From contig SKCR01037600.1 of the NCBI GenBank assembly GCA_019454045.1, positions 54,301 through 118,300 on the forward strand: a DNA stretch of 64,000 nt, given 5' to 3'. The notes below the pieces were generated by a model. The model searched no databases. It saw only the letters and a list, made by a program, of their open reading frames with translations, and was not told the DNA's origin. Below, in pieces: positions 37,830 to 50,545 of this stretch. The DNA is from Zanthoxylum bungeanum (Eukaryota > Streptophyta > Magnoliopsida > Sapindales > Rutaceae). Numbering within the stretch: the stretch's first letter is position 1; each line of letters begins with the position of its first letter. Position numbers and translations under genes: made by a program.

Positions 37830-39056
37830 CAACGGTGCTCCGAATCTTAATTTTCGTTAAGTTTACGAGAGCGACCGAATCACGTTTCTTTCATGTTCTA
37901 TCACATTTTCTAGATTAAGATTATGTTCCTTATAGTAAATTCTTTTATCTCTTTAGGTGATCGTGATACCATAAGCAGGGACGGTCCTGCTGCATAGTTC
38001 CTTTCTCAGTAGTCAGCTCACCAGGTGCGTGGATAAGCCTGTAACATTGATGTTTTCAAAAGTATATAGTATGTATGTTTTCTTAAATGAATTTTAAGGT
38101 AATGCATTAAATGAGTTTGTTTCCAGAAAGTTTATATATTTTGCTATAAGGTATGGATCGAATATTGATTATGTTGAAATCATGTGTTTGTGATATATGA
38201 GAAACTTGCATGATTTGAGATATATGAGTATGGATTTTGGAAATGATTTTTATGTTAGGATGCACCCCGTGTACTTATATGTGCCAGATTATTGCCATGA
38301 GATAAGGTCTCATGTTGCCAGTTATTGCCGTGAGATAAGGTCTCACGTTGCCAGTTTGCTCCGGATTGCAGTTTTGCCGTGGGGAAGCCCCATGTTGCCA
38401 GCTTTGCCGTATTTGACATGAGGTTGTGCATATAGATGAATAAACAGATTTATCACTACAGATTATTTTTGAGCAGTATGAGCTTTATGATAAATGAGAT
38501 TTATGATTTGAGTTTTATGAGAAATGAGATTTATGATTTCAAGTAAATGTTTGAGATATCGATTTACAGCTTATGTATTTATTTATATTATGAAAGACTT
38601 GTTCGATCCACTTTGTTACTTGATTATCCACGGCACTAAGCTGTGATCCATTGCACTAAGCGTGAGCTTACCCCTTTCCTTAACATTTCAGGTTCAGCAG
38701 TTTATTAGATATCCTTCCATCTGCTGTTTCGTCATCATTTTCTGCCAGTAGAGAAAGGTTGTGCCAACAGTAGAGTGTATTGTTATGTTTTGAGACTGTA
38801 ATTCTAGATATGTATTTTTCTTGGAAGAATTTGTTGTCTAATGTTAGGCATTGAGCCTTTACTGATATTGGGGATATTGTGTTTCCTTCATGGATATTAT
38901 GTTTGAGTTGGATCACGGAGATCCTATGTTATGATGATATCTTCAGTTTAGATTTTTCCTTGTATTTGGAGGATTAGTCCATATTACAGGGGAAACTCTG
39001 CCAGTTTCAGTTCTCCGTCTCACCCCTACCCTACCTAAGGGGACGGGGTGTGGACA
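37830..39056 (+). repeat. gypsy D 5' LTR, truncated
   Basis: Nearly identical to 44018-45241. It begins at the junction with copia C and ends GGGTGTGGACA. Confidence 0.9.
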
Positions 39057-39061
39057 TTTAA

Positions 39062-39079
39062 TGGTATCAGAGCCCAGGG
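39062..39079 (+). promoter_or_regulatory. tRNA-iMet primer binding site of gypsy D
   Basis: TGGTATCAGAGCCCAGGG, five bases after the LTR end. Confidence 0.9.
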
Positions 39080-39161
39080 TTCATAGATTCTGTAGACACT
39101 TCATTTTCTTTATTAGTTATTCTATGTCTTTTAGCGGTTGACATCTTTCATGTGTTTTCAG

Positions 39162-42100
39162 ATGCCTCCGCGTCTCAGAGTTCGAGGTGCAGGTCGAGTT
39201 CGTACTCGTAGGATAGCAAATGTTGGCCAACCTTCTAGGGCACCTCCAGTTGATGAGGAGGTTAATTCTTATGATGGGGAAACCTTTGAAGGGAACCCTA
39301 ATCCTGTTGTAGAAGATTCCATAGCCTCGGTTTTCGGGGATAGTACCCAAGTTCATCATCATCCTCCTAGCAGTAATGTTCCTCCAGCCCCTGCAGCACC
39401 TCAGGGAAATATTCCAGCACCTCCTCCACCTCCTCCAGTAAATCAGGGTTATCCTATACCTCCTCTGGGTTTCTACCCTCCACCTTATTATGCTCCTCCA
39501 CCAGCAGATGTTCCTCCTGGTGCTTACCCTTATCCGTATTACTACCCTCCAGCATGGGGTCATGGTCCATCTCAGGTAGCTCCTATAGTTAATGAAGATA
39601 ATATTGCTAAAGGAATGAAAGAAAGAGGAGCTGTTGAGTTTGATGGGAAGAAGGATCCCATTGTAGCTGGAAATTTCTTGGACATGGATTGAGAAGGCTT
39701 TTGAGTTGATGAGATTAACTGATGAACAGAAATGCCACCATGTGTATCAACTTTTGACTGAGCAAGCTGATAAATGGTGGAAGAGTGTAAGAGGTAAATT
39801 CTCAGAGACTAATGTGTTAACTTGGGAGAAGTTCAAGAGGGAGTTCATGAGTAATTATATGAATTCTGCTTTTATGGATGAAAAGAGAAGGGAATTTTAT
39901 AGGTTGACTCAGGGTAGCCGCACAGTAGATCAGTATGACACCGCATTCCATGAGTTAGTGCAGTTTGTTTCACATTTGAGAGACCATGAACAGGGCAAGA
40001 TGGATCATTTTCTTAACGGTCTGAATGCAGAATTGAGATCCAGGATCCGATTATTTCCTATGAACAGTTTGACAGAGATGGCAGATTTTGCTAGAAAAGC
40101 AGAGTTTGCAGAAAGAGAATGGCAAATTGGGCTAGATTTTCAGATAAGGAAGAGAAACAGGGAACATCGATCTTTTGGAGAAGGAAATCAGAGTAAGAAA
40201 TGGGGTGACTCAAGACCCAGTGGTAGTTATCAGATGAGTTCTGGACAGCCGCGAAACAAAGTCGACCTACAGTTAGTCAGAGTTCAGTGAGAGCTCCACC
40301 TAGTGGGATTCCTAGTGGTCAGCAAGGCCAAGCTCAAGAAATAAGATTTCCACCATGTACTATTTGTGGGAAGAATCATCCTGGAGAGTGCAGATTGGGT
40401 ACCAAAGGTTGCTTTTTGTGCGGAGAAGTGGGTCACTTGAAGAGATTGTCCTAATGTTAATGATAGCAGTAGACAGACTCAGAGAACAACTGTTCCTCCA
40501 GCTCAGAATTTCAGAGGTAATTTTAGTCAGAGTGGGGTTCGTGGTCAGACTTCTGGAGCTCACACAGGTTCAGGTGCTCAGAGTAGAGTTGCTCCAAGTG
40601 GTCAGACTAGCAGACCTAGAGCCCAAGGCAGAGTATTTGCTATGACGCAGCAGGAAGCTTTCGCAGCACCAGAGGTTATCACAGGTATGGTGTCTATCTT
40701 TGGTCGAAATGCCCGAATACTTATTGATCCCGTGCTACACATTCCTTTGTTTCAAAATCTTTTGCATTGCATGCCGATAGAGAAGGGAGTGAGCTAGATT
40801 GTGAGTTAGTTGTTGCTACCCCTGTCGGATATTCCTTTATTGCTAAGCAAGTTTACAGAGGATGTGTAATTCGTGTTGGTAAGCATGATTTGTTAGCAGA
40901 TTTGATTTGTGTGGAGATACATGATTTTGATGTCATTGTGGGTATGGATTGGTTATCTTTTCATCGAGCAACAGTAAATTGTCATGAGAAAGTTGTGGAT
41001 TTTGAGGGTCTGGATGGGCAAAAATTTTCCTTTAGAGGGGAGAGAAGATTTGTTCCTTCCTATGTGATATCTGCAATACGAGCTAGCAAGTTGTTGCGGA
41101 AAGGTTGTGATGCCTATTTAGCTCACATAGTAGATACCAGAATAGGTACATCAGAATTACATGAGATTTCGGTTGTGAGAGAATTTGCAGATGTATTTCC
41201 AGATGAACTACCTGGTTTGCCACCGAATAGAGAAGTTGATTTCAGCATCGATGTAATTCCTCCTGTACAGCCCCTATATCCCTTGCTCCTTACAGGATGG
41301 CTCCTGTAGAATTGAAGGAGTTGAAGATACAATTGCAAGAACTGCTAGATAAAGGCTTTATAAAGCCTAGTTTTTCACCATGGGGTGCACCAGTGTTATT
41401 CGTGAAGAAGAAAGATGGTTCCATGAGATTGTGTATCGATTATCGGCAATTGAATAAGGTTACCATTCGTAACAAATATCCTTTGCCTCGATTGATGATC
41501 TTTTCGATCAATTACGGGGAGCCAAGATATTCTCCAAGATAGACTTGAGATCCGGGTACCATCAGCTAAAGGTAAAGGAAGAAGATATACTTAAGACGGC
41601 TTTTAGAACTCGTTATGGACATTATGAGTTTTTAGTAATGCATTCGGTTAACTAATGCACCAGCTGTTTTTATGGACTTGATGAATCGGGTATTCAAACA
41701 TTATTTGGATAAGTTTGTCATTGTGTTTATTGACGATATCTTAGTGTATTCTAGTAGCGAAGATGAGCATAAAGAACATCTAAGAATCGTTTTACAGACT
41801 TTGAGGGAGAAGGAGGTGTATGCCAAGTTTAGTAAGTGTGAGTTTTGGCTTGACAGAATTGCATTCTTAGGCCATGTCATTTATGCAGATGGCATTTTAG
41901 TAGATCCCAATAAGATAGAAGCAGTGGTTAATTGGGAACCGCCTACCAATGCGACTGAGATACGGAGTTTCTTGGGTTTAGCAGGCTACTACCGACGTTT
42001 TGTTCAGGGATTTTCTATCATTGCAACACCATTGACGAAACTTTTGAAGAAGAATGCAAAATTTGAGTGGACTGAGGAGTGTCAGCAAATTTTGATAAGC

Positions 42101-43300
42101 TAAGGAGTGTTTGACAACTGCTCCAGTGCTTACACTTCCATCAGGCAGTGATGGATATGTGGTGTTTAGTGATGCCTCGAGGAAAGGTTTGGGTTGTGTG
42201 TTGATGCAGCATGGGAATGTGATATCTTATGCTTCTCGACAGCTTAGACCTCATGAATTGAATTATCCTACTCACGATTTGGAGTTAGCTGCGGTAGTGT
42301 TCGCACTGAAGATTTAGAGACATTATTTGTATGGAGAGAAATGTGAAATCTTCACGGATCATAAGAGTCTCAAGTATTTACTCACGCAGAAGGAGTTAAA
42401 TATGAGACAGAGACGATGGATCGAGTTATTGAAAGATTATGATTGTACTATTGACTATCATCCGGGGAAGGCTAATGTAGTAGCAGACGCCCTTAGCAGG
42501 AGTCATCGAGTATTCTAGCTCATATGGAAGTTCTATGGTTGCCATTGCTAGTGGAACTCAGATCTTTGAGAGTTGACTTATCAGTTGGTATTCAGGATCT
42601 CTTTTAGCAACTCTTAAGTCAGACCTATATTAGTGGAAAGAGTCAGGGAAGCTCAGACTCAGGATGCTTGTTTTATGAAAATCATCGATGAAGTGAAAAG
42701 GAAGAGCGTTCAGATTTCTTGCTTAAAGATGACAATACATTGATGTATGAAGATAGATTATGTGTACCTGAAGATGAGAGCTTGAAGAGAGAGATCATGG
42801 AAGAAGCCCATTGTTCTGCTTATTCTATGCATCCAGGCAGCACTAAGATGTATAGAACTCTCAAGGAGAATTATTGGTGGAAAGGCATGAAGAACGAGAT
42901 AGCCGAGTTTGTATCAAAGTGTTTATCGTGTCAGTAGATTAAAGCAGAACATCAGCATCCAGCAGGTACCTTGCAATCACTTCCTATTCCTGAGTGGAAG
43001 TGGGAACACATCACTATGGACTTCGTGTCAGGACTGCCTCGTACGAAGAAATGACATGATTCAGTATGGGTGATTGTTGACAGGTTGACTAAATCAGCAC
43101 ATTTTCTACCTGCAGAGTAGATTATTCTTTGAATAAATTAGCAGAGCTCTATGTTGATGAGATAGTGAGACTTCATGGAACTCTAGTGTCAATCGTATCA
43201 GACAGAGATCCAAGATTTACTTCCAGATCTGGCCAAGTCTACAAGAGATATCCTCATTTGTTTCCACCATCTGGTATGTGATTTCGAGGACGAAATTCTT
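39162..43300 (+). pseudogene. gypsy D gag-pol, broken
   Basis: Gag starts at MPPRLRVRGAGRVRTRR (39162) with a Pro/Tyr-rich stretch, then a frameshift near 39680, then a Retrotrans_gag core (WEKFKREFMSNYMNS, 39706-40290). A knuckle lies near 40355-40450 (CTICGKNHPGEC, CFLCGEVGHLKR) in shifted frames. The protease region at 40690-41000 has lost its DSGA-type active site. RT follows ([33 protein letters not shown]), with breaks near 41500 and 41650. RNase H is at 42111-42518 ([33 protein letters not shown]). The integrase zinc finger is at 42810-42937, and part of the catalytic core carries stops ([20 protein letters not shown]). Near 43220 an internal deletion joins the core to the polyprotein tail, losing the C-terminal half of integrase. 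Confidence 0.9.
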
Positions 43301-43316
43301 TTAAGGGGGAGAGAGT

Positions 43317-45241
43317 TGTAACACCCCAAATAAATTTAAGGATTAAATTATTAAGTTTGTGGAAGTTGGAATAAAATGCGGTTCAGATCAAGTTTAGCGT
43401 GGCAAACGAATTTTGACATATAAGTATATATTTTGAACGCACACACGCACACCCTAATTTCGCTCAGCAGCCACCTCTCCTTTTATAATAAAAAAATAAT
43501 AGAAAGATATAGAAATATAGAAAGATAAGAAAGAAAGAAAGATAAGAAAGAGTCAGAGAGAGAGACGTGAGGGAGAGAGAAAGAAAGAGAAAGAAAAGGA
43601 AAAGAGAGAAAAGAGAAGTTTCGGTCCCCGATCCTAGTTCAAATCCGACCGAGTCCTTAAGGAAAAGTGTAGATCTCGTTGAGAGGATCATTTTGGTGGT
43701 GGTTTCACCTTGGAAACTTCCAATTTTTGAAGAGATCTCGGTAAGAAACTTTTTATGTTTTTCTCGATTTCCCGTTGATCCGGAACTCCGATTGACGAAC
43801 GTCAGCGGCATAGATCCGGGAGAGGGAGAGGAATGCACGGCCGTCAGATTTTTCCCCATCCGACCGGCGCGTGGCGCTCACGCGCGCTTTATGTGGCGGC
43901 GCGTGAGGCCCACGCGCGGCTTGGGTGAACGGCGCGTGGCAACCACGCGCCAGACAGTGTCTCTGTGCCGATTTCCCGAGTCTCCTCCGCGAATTTCAGA
44001 CCATTCCGAGTAGTAACGGTCCTCCGAATCTTAATTTTCGTTAAGTTTACGAGAGCGACCGAATCACGTTTCTTTCATGTTCTATCACATTTTCTAGATT
44101 AAGATTATGTTCCTTATAGTAAATTCTTTTATGTCTTTAGGTGATCGTGATACCATAAGCAGGGACGGTCCTGCTGCATAGTTCCTTTCTCAGTAGTCAG
44201 CTCACCAGGTGCGTGGATAAGCCTGTAACATTGATGTTTTCAAAAGTATATAGTATGTATGTTTTCTTAAATGAATTTTAAGGTAATGCATTAAATGAGT
44301 TTGTTTCCAGAAAGTTTATATATTTTGCTATAAGGTATGGATCGAATAATGATTATGTTGAAATCATGTGTTTGTGATATATGAGAAACTTGCATGATTT
44401 GAGATATATGAGCATGGATTTTGGAAATGATTTTTATGTTAGGATGCACCCCATGTACTTATATGTGCCATATTATTGCCATGAGATAAGGTCTCATGTT
44501 GCCAGTTATTGCCGTGAGATAAGGTCTCACGTTGCCAGTTTGCTCCGGATGCCAGTTTTGCCGTGGGGAAGCCCCATGTTGCCAGCTTTGCCGTATTTGA
44601 CATGAGGTTGTGCATATAGATGAATAAACAGATTTATCACTACAGATTATTTTTGAGCAGTATGAGCTTTATGATATAAATGAGATTTTTTATTTGAGTT
44701 TTATGAGAAATGAGATTTACGATTTCAAGTAAATGTTTGAGATATCGATTTACAGCTTATGTATTTATTTATTATGAAATACTTGTTCGATCCACTTTGT
44801 TACTTGATTATCCACGGCACTAAGCTTTGATCCATGCACTAAGCGTGAGCTTACCCCTTTCCTTAACATTTCAGGTTCAGCAGTTTAGTAGATTATCCTT
44901 TCCATCTGCTGTTTCGTCATCATTTTCTGCCAGTAGAGAAAGGTTGTGCCAACAGTAGAGTGTCTTTGTTATGTTTTGAGACTGTAATTCTAGATATGTA
45001 TTTTTCTTGGAAGAATTTGTTGTCTAATGTTAGGCATTGAGCCTTTACTTGATATTGGGGATATTGTGTTTCCTTCATGGATATTATGTTTGAGTTGGAT
45101 CACGGAGATCCTATGTTATGATGATATCTTCAGTTTAGATTTTTCCTTGTATTTGGAGGATTAGTCCATATTATAGGGGAAACTCTGCCAGTTTCAGTTC
45201 TCCGTCTCACCCCTAGCCTACCTAAGGGGACGGGTGTGACA
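43317..45241 (+). repeat. gypsy D 3' LTR
   Basis: 1925 bp, TGTAACACCCC to GGGTGTGACA, preceded by polypurine AAGGGGGAGAGAG. It has a TATA-like TTTTATAATAAAA near 43472, then a GA-rich tract (43497-43618), a hairpin array (43867-43951), and the region shared with the truncated left LTR. Direct repeats of a GAGATAAGGTCTCA-type box occur near 44485 and 44517 (also 38300 and 38333). Confidence 0.9.
43867..43951 (+). repeat. GCGCGTG...CACGCGC hairpin array in gypsy D LTR
   Basis: Three units with arms GCGCGTG and CACGCGC around 5-7 bases start at 43867, 43899 and 43932 (32-33-bp period). They are very GC- and CpG-rich in an AT-rich LTR. Confidence 0.9.
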
Positions 45242-46027
45242 GCTGCAGCCGAGAGAGAGAGCAGTGCCGAGAATTCAGAGAAGAACCGAGAGCTGGGAAG
45301 CAGGCCGGGACGCGGAGCAATGATAATTCAGAAGATATGTCTCTCCAGTCCCAGGCTATCTTTATTTCTTTTATGGAGAATTAATCTCATAGATAAAGCT
45401 AGCAATGAACTCTTGTTTTGATTTTTATTATTTATGTTGTTAATTCTTGAATGAACTTAAACCGTTTAATATAATTAATGTTTGTTATTCTTTATTATCC
45501 TTCGATTTATTAATTCAGAAATTATGTTTTTTCAACTCCCATATAGATCCAGTTATGCTTCTTCTATGTGTGATTTGCGAACTTAGTTGTGACTGGTAAA
45601 AGTTATTTTATGTGTTGGTCTTCTACTGCAGTATTGCCTGAGGGTATATTGTCGACGTTAGATAGCTCGTAACGATGACTTTTGTGTGCTGTTAAGATAG
45701 AGAAAATAATCATTAATTACCTTAGAATTTGATATGCGTAGAATTGAATATCTTCCGGTTGTGGGTTTGGGATGTGAAACCTACAATTGCGTAATAAAAG
45801 GAATCAATAACTAAATATAAGATTTTAATATAAGAGGGATTCCCGATGCTTTGCCATATCTCTATGCTGATATCTTTTATTTACTTTCCATAGTTTTTAT
45901 CTTAAAGTATAAATTCATTCGTTTTATTTTCATAAAGTTATTGCTTACGTTTTTGTTTGAGTAAATTAGTTCTTGTAACCATCTCTCTGAGGAATCGACA
46001 CCCCAGCTATACTGCGATAACCGTAAG
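45242..46027 (+). mobile_element. probable LTR fragment of a Ty3/gypsy element
   Basis: Non-coding. The right end has phrases often seen at the inner end of plant gypsy LTRs (CTGAGGAATCGACACCCC, then ACTGCGATAACCG). A short GC-rich piece (45242-45320) separates it from the gypsy D LTR. The family and boundaries are uncertain. Confidence 0.35.
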
Positions 46028-47455
46028 TTATTTTTGGACGTAATCACTGACACATGTTTTATATTGGAATTGGAGTTCCAATGATTTAACCCAATGTACC
46101 ATGAGCAAGTGAATCTCATATAGACATGTGGGTATTCGTCGGAGCGAATATTGAATGACTCACAAGTGATTTCTAATAGTTGGAAGTACACACCACCGTC
46201 AATAGGAATCTCCTCGAGTCGAGTAGCATATGTGATCATTTGACTATATAATAGCAATAATTTTATGTGTGATCCTCCACACTTTGATGCCATATATGCT
46301 AGAGACCTTTCATGGTATGACCATTAGATGTTTGTTGGGTGTCGACCGATGCACTCATTAATCAAGTACGTATCAAGATAGGATCTGTCGGCCTGTATGT
46401 GTACAATAAGAGGTTTAGGTATCCATGTGAGTGAGTCAATGTTCTTAAGACTTTGACCAAAACAGATCACCTAGGGTGGATCGCATATATCAGAAATGAT
46501 GTTCTGATTAGTTGTAAATAATCGTGGACATGTCAACATGAGATGTGTGCATCAGAAACTTGACGATGTAATCTATGTTTCCTAAGCACAACTCGGATAG
46601 CCTACGACAGAGGGATTGTTAAACATATGTGATGACCTCGACTTGTATAATTTAGAAAGGTCGTGAACTCATAGGTGGCCGGATTCCGTACATATAAGCT
46701 AGGCTTATATGACGAACATGTCTGAACTTATATAATCCCATAATATGAAGTGTACTCGTTGAGCACTTGGGTAGCCGATAATATTTGATATTATAAACTA
46801 AAATAATTAAGTGTTATTAGATAACATTAATTATTTACTTTGACCCAATTGGATTAATCTAAAATTACAAAAGGACTTTGTTGTAAATTCATAAATATCT
46901 CTATCATTGGAAGATATTTTGGTAATTGTAAATGTGTGTGTATTTGTCTTGATTTAATTGGATTAAATCAAAGTGGTAGACAAATGTGATTAGTCACTCC
47001 TAATTATATATTTTTGGAAAAATTGGATTAAGCCCACATAAAAATTGATTAGAACTTTATTAATTAAAAATTGCATAAGTTTTTCTATAAAAGGCAAGCT
47101 TGAGCAAGATTTTATTCAAGCTTGAAAAAGGTAAAATAAGCAAGAGTTAGAGAAATTAGCCTAAATAAAAGTTTTGTGAGAGAAACTTTGGAAGTTCTCT
47201 ACAACAACAAGGAAAAGAAGATTGGATATTGGAACTAAGATTGCTAGCTTTGAGAATTCTCTAGGAGAAGAAGATTGGATCTTGGAACCAAGCTTGCTAG
47301 CTTTGGAAGTTCTCCACAACATTTCAACAAGAAGAATAAAATTGGATCTTAGAATCAAGTTTACTGGGTAAGTTTGATCTTCTCCAAAAGTTATATTTTC
47401 ACCAGCTTCCATTGTACTGAACACCTATCCGACCCCAGGGGTCCAAAACCGCCCC
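46028..47455 (+). mobile_element. LTR-type repeat family, copy 3 (plus)
   Basis: Similar to 4980-6400: a block GATCCTCCACACTTTGATG near 46271, GTTGGGTGTCGACCGATGCA near 46333, an AT-rich block around 46790-46870, and TATA-like CTATAAAAGGCAAGC near 47082. It ends near CCCAGGGGTCC, where an inverted partial copy begins. Confidence 0.55.
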
Positions 47456-47459
47456 AACA

Positions 47460-47995
47460 ATAATATCATTGACTTATAAATTTGCGATATATAAATAACA
47501 CTTGGAACTCGTTTCTAAAATATACCACGACCATGGATTTAACATATTGCAAACATGCGAAGGACACATATGCCATGTACACATGACTGACAGATCATAT
47601 CTTGATATGCACCGGATATCCTAAGTATCAATCCACACCCAACTTATATATCCATCAAAGTGTGGAAGATAACTTATATATCCACCGTGGAATCTCAAGT
47701 TAAATGACCATTATGCTACTCGACTCGAGAAAATTCCTATGTACATTGGTGTACCATCTATTAATAATTTTCGGCGAATCGTTCAGTCTTCATCCATTAT
47801 GAACACCTACATGTCTATATGATTCTTCCGAGACTCATAGTTCATTGAGTAAAATCCATTGGAATCATAAATTCCAATATCCGACATGTACTAATCTCTA
47901 CGAGTTTACTTACTGACCAAGTAATGTAAACATTGTCCAATAATAGTTTAAATAAAATGATATTGTTATTATACAACTCAATATCAGTTGCGATA
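47460..47995 (-). mobile_element. LTR-type repeat family, copy 4 (minus, partial)
   Basis: The minus strand matches the first third of the family (cytosine-rich block with TCCACACTTTGATGG near 47655, ATGGTACACCAATG near 47750). It lies just downstream of the copia E pol 3' end, which links this repeat family to that copia element. Confidence 0.55.
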
Positions 47996-48129
47996 CTTTT
48001 ACAACTGTATCATAACTAATCATTTTAGGGTATGTTACGTCTTTACCATATATAAAAGAAATATACTTATGAAATTGATTATTTTATTCAAAATAAAATA
48101 TTTACACATGTATTTACTGGAAAACACAA

Positions 48130-48356
48130 TAAAAAAATTAACGCGACGAACACCAACTCTAAGGTTTCTTTCACTTATTCTAGTGCCAATTTTGATGGTA
48201 TCTAATACCTATATCTTCCACATGCTTATCAAATAACTTAGAAAGTATGACCTTGGTAAATGGGTCTACCATATTATTCTCACTTAGAATTTTTCACATG
48301 ACAACGTCCCATCGTGACATAATCTCTCGACAAAATATGATACTTTCATTCCACAT
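48130..48356 (-). pseudogene. copia E pol 3' end (RNase H C-terminus)
   Basis: Minus-strand reading gives HVERKYHILREIMSRWDV and NNMVDPFTKVILSKLFDKHV, with IGIRYH at the end, the conserved end of plant copia polyproteins. The upstream part of the same gene continues at 57299 on the other side of the Tat element. Confidence 0.85.
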
Positions 48357-48664
48357 TGTGGGAACACAGGAATCTGGGGCGACGCATGCTGTCCCGGGCT
48401 CGCGGCCCGGTCGGGAGTACGGAGTAGCCACGGGGGACTAAACCGGAGAATAATGGAGTCGCCACCCGGTGTGAACCGGGAAAATGAAATTTAAGGCCGC
48501 ACTCACCCCTCGCAAGGGAAGACCTCAAACCGTTGGGTTCGGAATGGTCTCTTACTTATGTCACTTGTAATGAATGTAGGAATACAAATAATATGATTGG
48601 CTACATAATACAAGAAAGATCAACCAAGAGGCAATTATGCATGAATATGTAAGACAGACTCAGT

Positions 48665-48940
48665 TCAGTGTGTGCGCGTTCGTGTAGCATTCGTAAACGC
48701 GTTCGAACGGTAAACAGAAGGTTCGCGTTCGTGTGGCGTTTGATAACGCGTTCGAACGAAAATGAAACAGAATGCTCACGTTCGTATGGCGTTTGTTAAC
48801 GCGTTCGAACGGAAATGAAACAGAATGCTCACGTTCGTATGGCGTTCGTGAACGCGTTCGAATGGAAATGAGACTTGATGCATGATAAGGCAAAGTGTAT
48901 GCGCGTTCGAGTTGCGTTCGTAAACGCGTTCGAACGGGAA
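48665..48940 (-). repeat. CGTTCGAACG array in Tat 3' LTR (5 units)
   Basis: The palindrome starts at 48700, 48749, 48802, 48855 (one mismatch) and 48927, with half-sites GCGTTCGTGT and GCGTTTGATAACG in between. It matches the copia A leader array closely (31 of 34 bases between 18085 and 48724 starts). Confidence 0.95.
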
Positions 48941-50470
48941 CAGACCTGATGAATGAAATGGGACGCAATACATAAACAATAAAATAAAGGGGCGCGGCGA
49001 AGTACTGCCGTAAAGGTGGCCTTTTGAGGCTCTTGATCTCTCAAAGAGAGGACCTTTAGACCAACATACTAAGCCCATGCGCGCGATCGCATCATCCATA
49101 CAAAAATAGAGCCAATCATATCAAAACCAAGTATGCCCGATTGAACACATCTTACATCCAATCCGGACACACATCAACCGGCGCGGAAAAGCATCGTGGT
49201 AAAGGGTTTTAACCCCTCCCCATAAGGGATCTTTCATTCCACTTACTAAGCCCATGCGCTTGATTGAACCATGCATAAAAAGATAAGGACAATAATATCA
49301 AACTAAGTATGCCCGATTGAACGTATCTTGCATCCAACCGAACACACATTAACCGGCGCGGCAAAGCATCGTGGTAAAGGGCTTTAACCCCTCCCCATAG
49401 GGGATCTTTCATTCCACTTACTAAGCCCATGCGCTCGATTGAATCATGCATACATAAACGACATACAAAATCCAAATGACGAAAAATAAATAAACCAAAG
49501 CAACACAAAACAAAAGAGGGTGCCGTTTACTCAAGCGGTACGTGGAGTTGTGTCCCGAGTACAGATCATATTACCGTCCATTCGGAATCGGCTATGAAAT
49601 TTATGTCCGGGTTTCCATCCGATATACCGCGAGAGTTGACACATCTCCCATTCATCCAATACCCACAACACACATCATACACAAACGAGATTTAACGAAT
49701 AAGTAAAATACGATCAAAATAAATAACAAAAATCAAATAAAGATGAGTGTGAAAAGTACCCTCAGGTCTAACCTTTTAAGCCGTCTCTCGGACTCGCGTT
49801 TCATGAAGATCGGAAGGGGTAAAGCTCCGCAACTTTTCTGGTTCACTGGTTTGCCTTTTCCTTCGCTGTTTTGCCGCTCAAGCTACTGTTTCGAGTACGT
49901 TTTGCTGCTGTTTCCTTGTGGTTTCGCTGCCGTTTCCTCTGTATCTCTTGCTTACTGTTTTTGGGTGTGTTCTTCCTGTAATTTTCCTGTGTGTTCTGTA
50001 TCTTATGTGTATGAGCTAGCTACCTATGGTTGAGAAGGTTGGTGAAGGGTTCTTTTTATAGGCAAAGGGTTAGGCTTGACAAGGAAAGGGATTTGGCTAA
50101 TTAAAGAGGGATTTGATTTGGTGTTGGATAAGGGAAGTCAAAGATTGAGGGGGGACAAATCTTGGCTAGATAGGGAAGGTTGAATATTAGTTTATGTTGA
50201 TTAGGCATACAATATTTTGAGTTTGGGAATAATATATTGGTTGATTGATTTTAACTTGGTATGATTATATTTGATTGGTTTAGATTAGGTATGATTTTAG
50301 TCTAAGTTTGGTAAATGTTTTACTTAATTATTTAATTAATTATTTTAATATCTTATTTAGTTAATGTTTTAATTAATATTTATTTATTTAATTTGGGATG
50401 TGTTTTATGGGCTTGGGGAGCTAAATGGGCTTGGGTGTGAGGCTAGTAGCAAAACCAGAATTACCGACAC

Positions 50471-50545
50471 CGTTCGAACGCTTCCTCGAACGCGACACGA
50501 ACGCCCGCAATCTGCCTGACGTTCGAACGAAGTAACGAACGCAGC
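50471..50545 (-). repeat. two CGTTCGAACG units near outer end of Tat 3' LTR
   Basis: Palindromes at about 50471 and 50519 with half-sites CCTCGAACGCG and ACACGAACGCC. The half-sites are inverted relative to the five-unit array in the same LTR. Confidence 0.9.

Larger units (their letters stand above)
37830..45241 (+). mobile_element. Ty3/gypsy element D (plus), 5' LTR truncated
   Basis: A partial left LTR (37830-39056), primer site, gag-pol remnant and complete right LTR (43317-45241). The left LTR starts about 710 bp into the LTR sequence. gag and RT are of the plant chromovirus-like type. No TSD is possible because the left end is lost. Confidence 0.9.

Noticed and set aside
39117..39563. 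148-codon minus-strand ORF
   Set aside because: Antisense of the gypsy D gag Pro/Tyr-rich region.
43464..43859. 131-codon minus-strand ORF rich in Leu/Ser/Phe
   Set aside because: Antisense of the GA-rich tract in the gypsy D LTR.
48660..49100. Overlapping minus-strand ORFs rich in FERV..NAHT phrases
   Set aside because: Translation of the CGTTCGAACG array in three frames; not a gene.
49743..50033. 96-codon ORF present in both Tat LTRs (also 56356-56646)
   Set aside because: Conserved only because the two LTRs are recent copies; composition is not protein-like and no known domain is seen.
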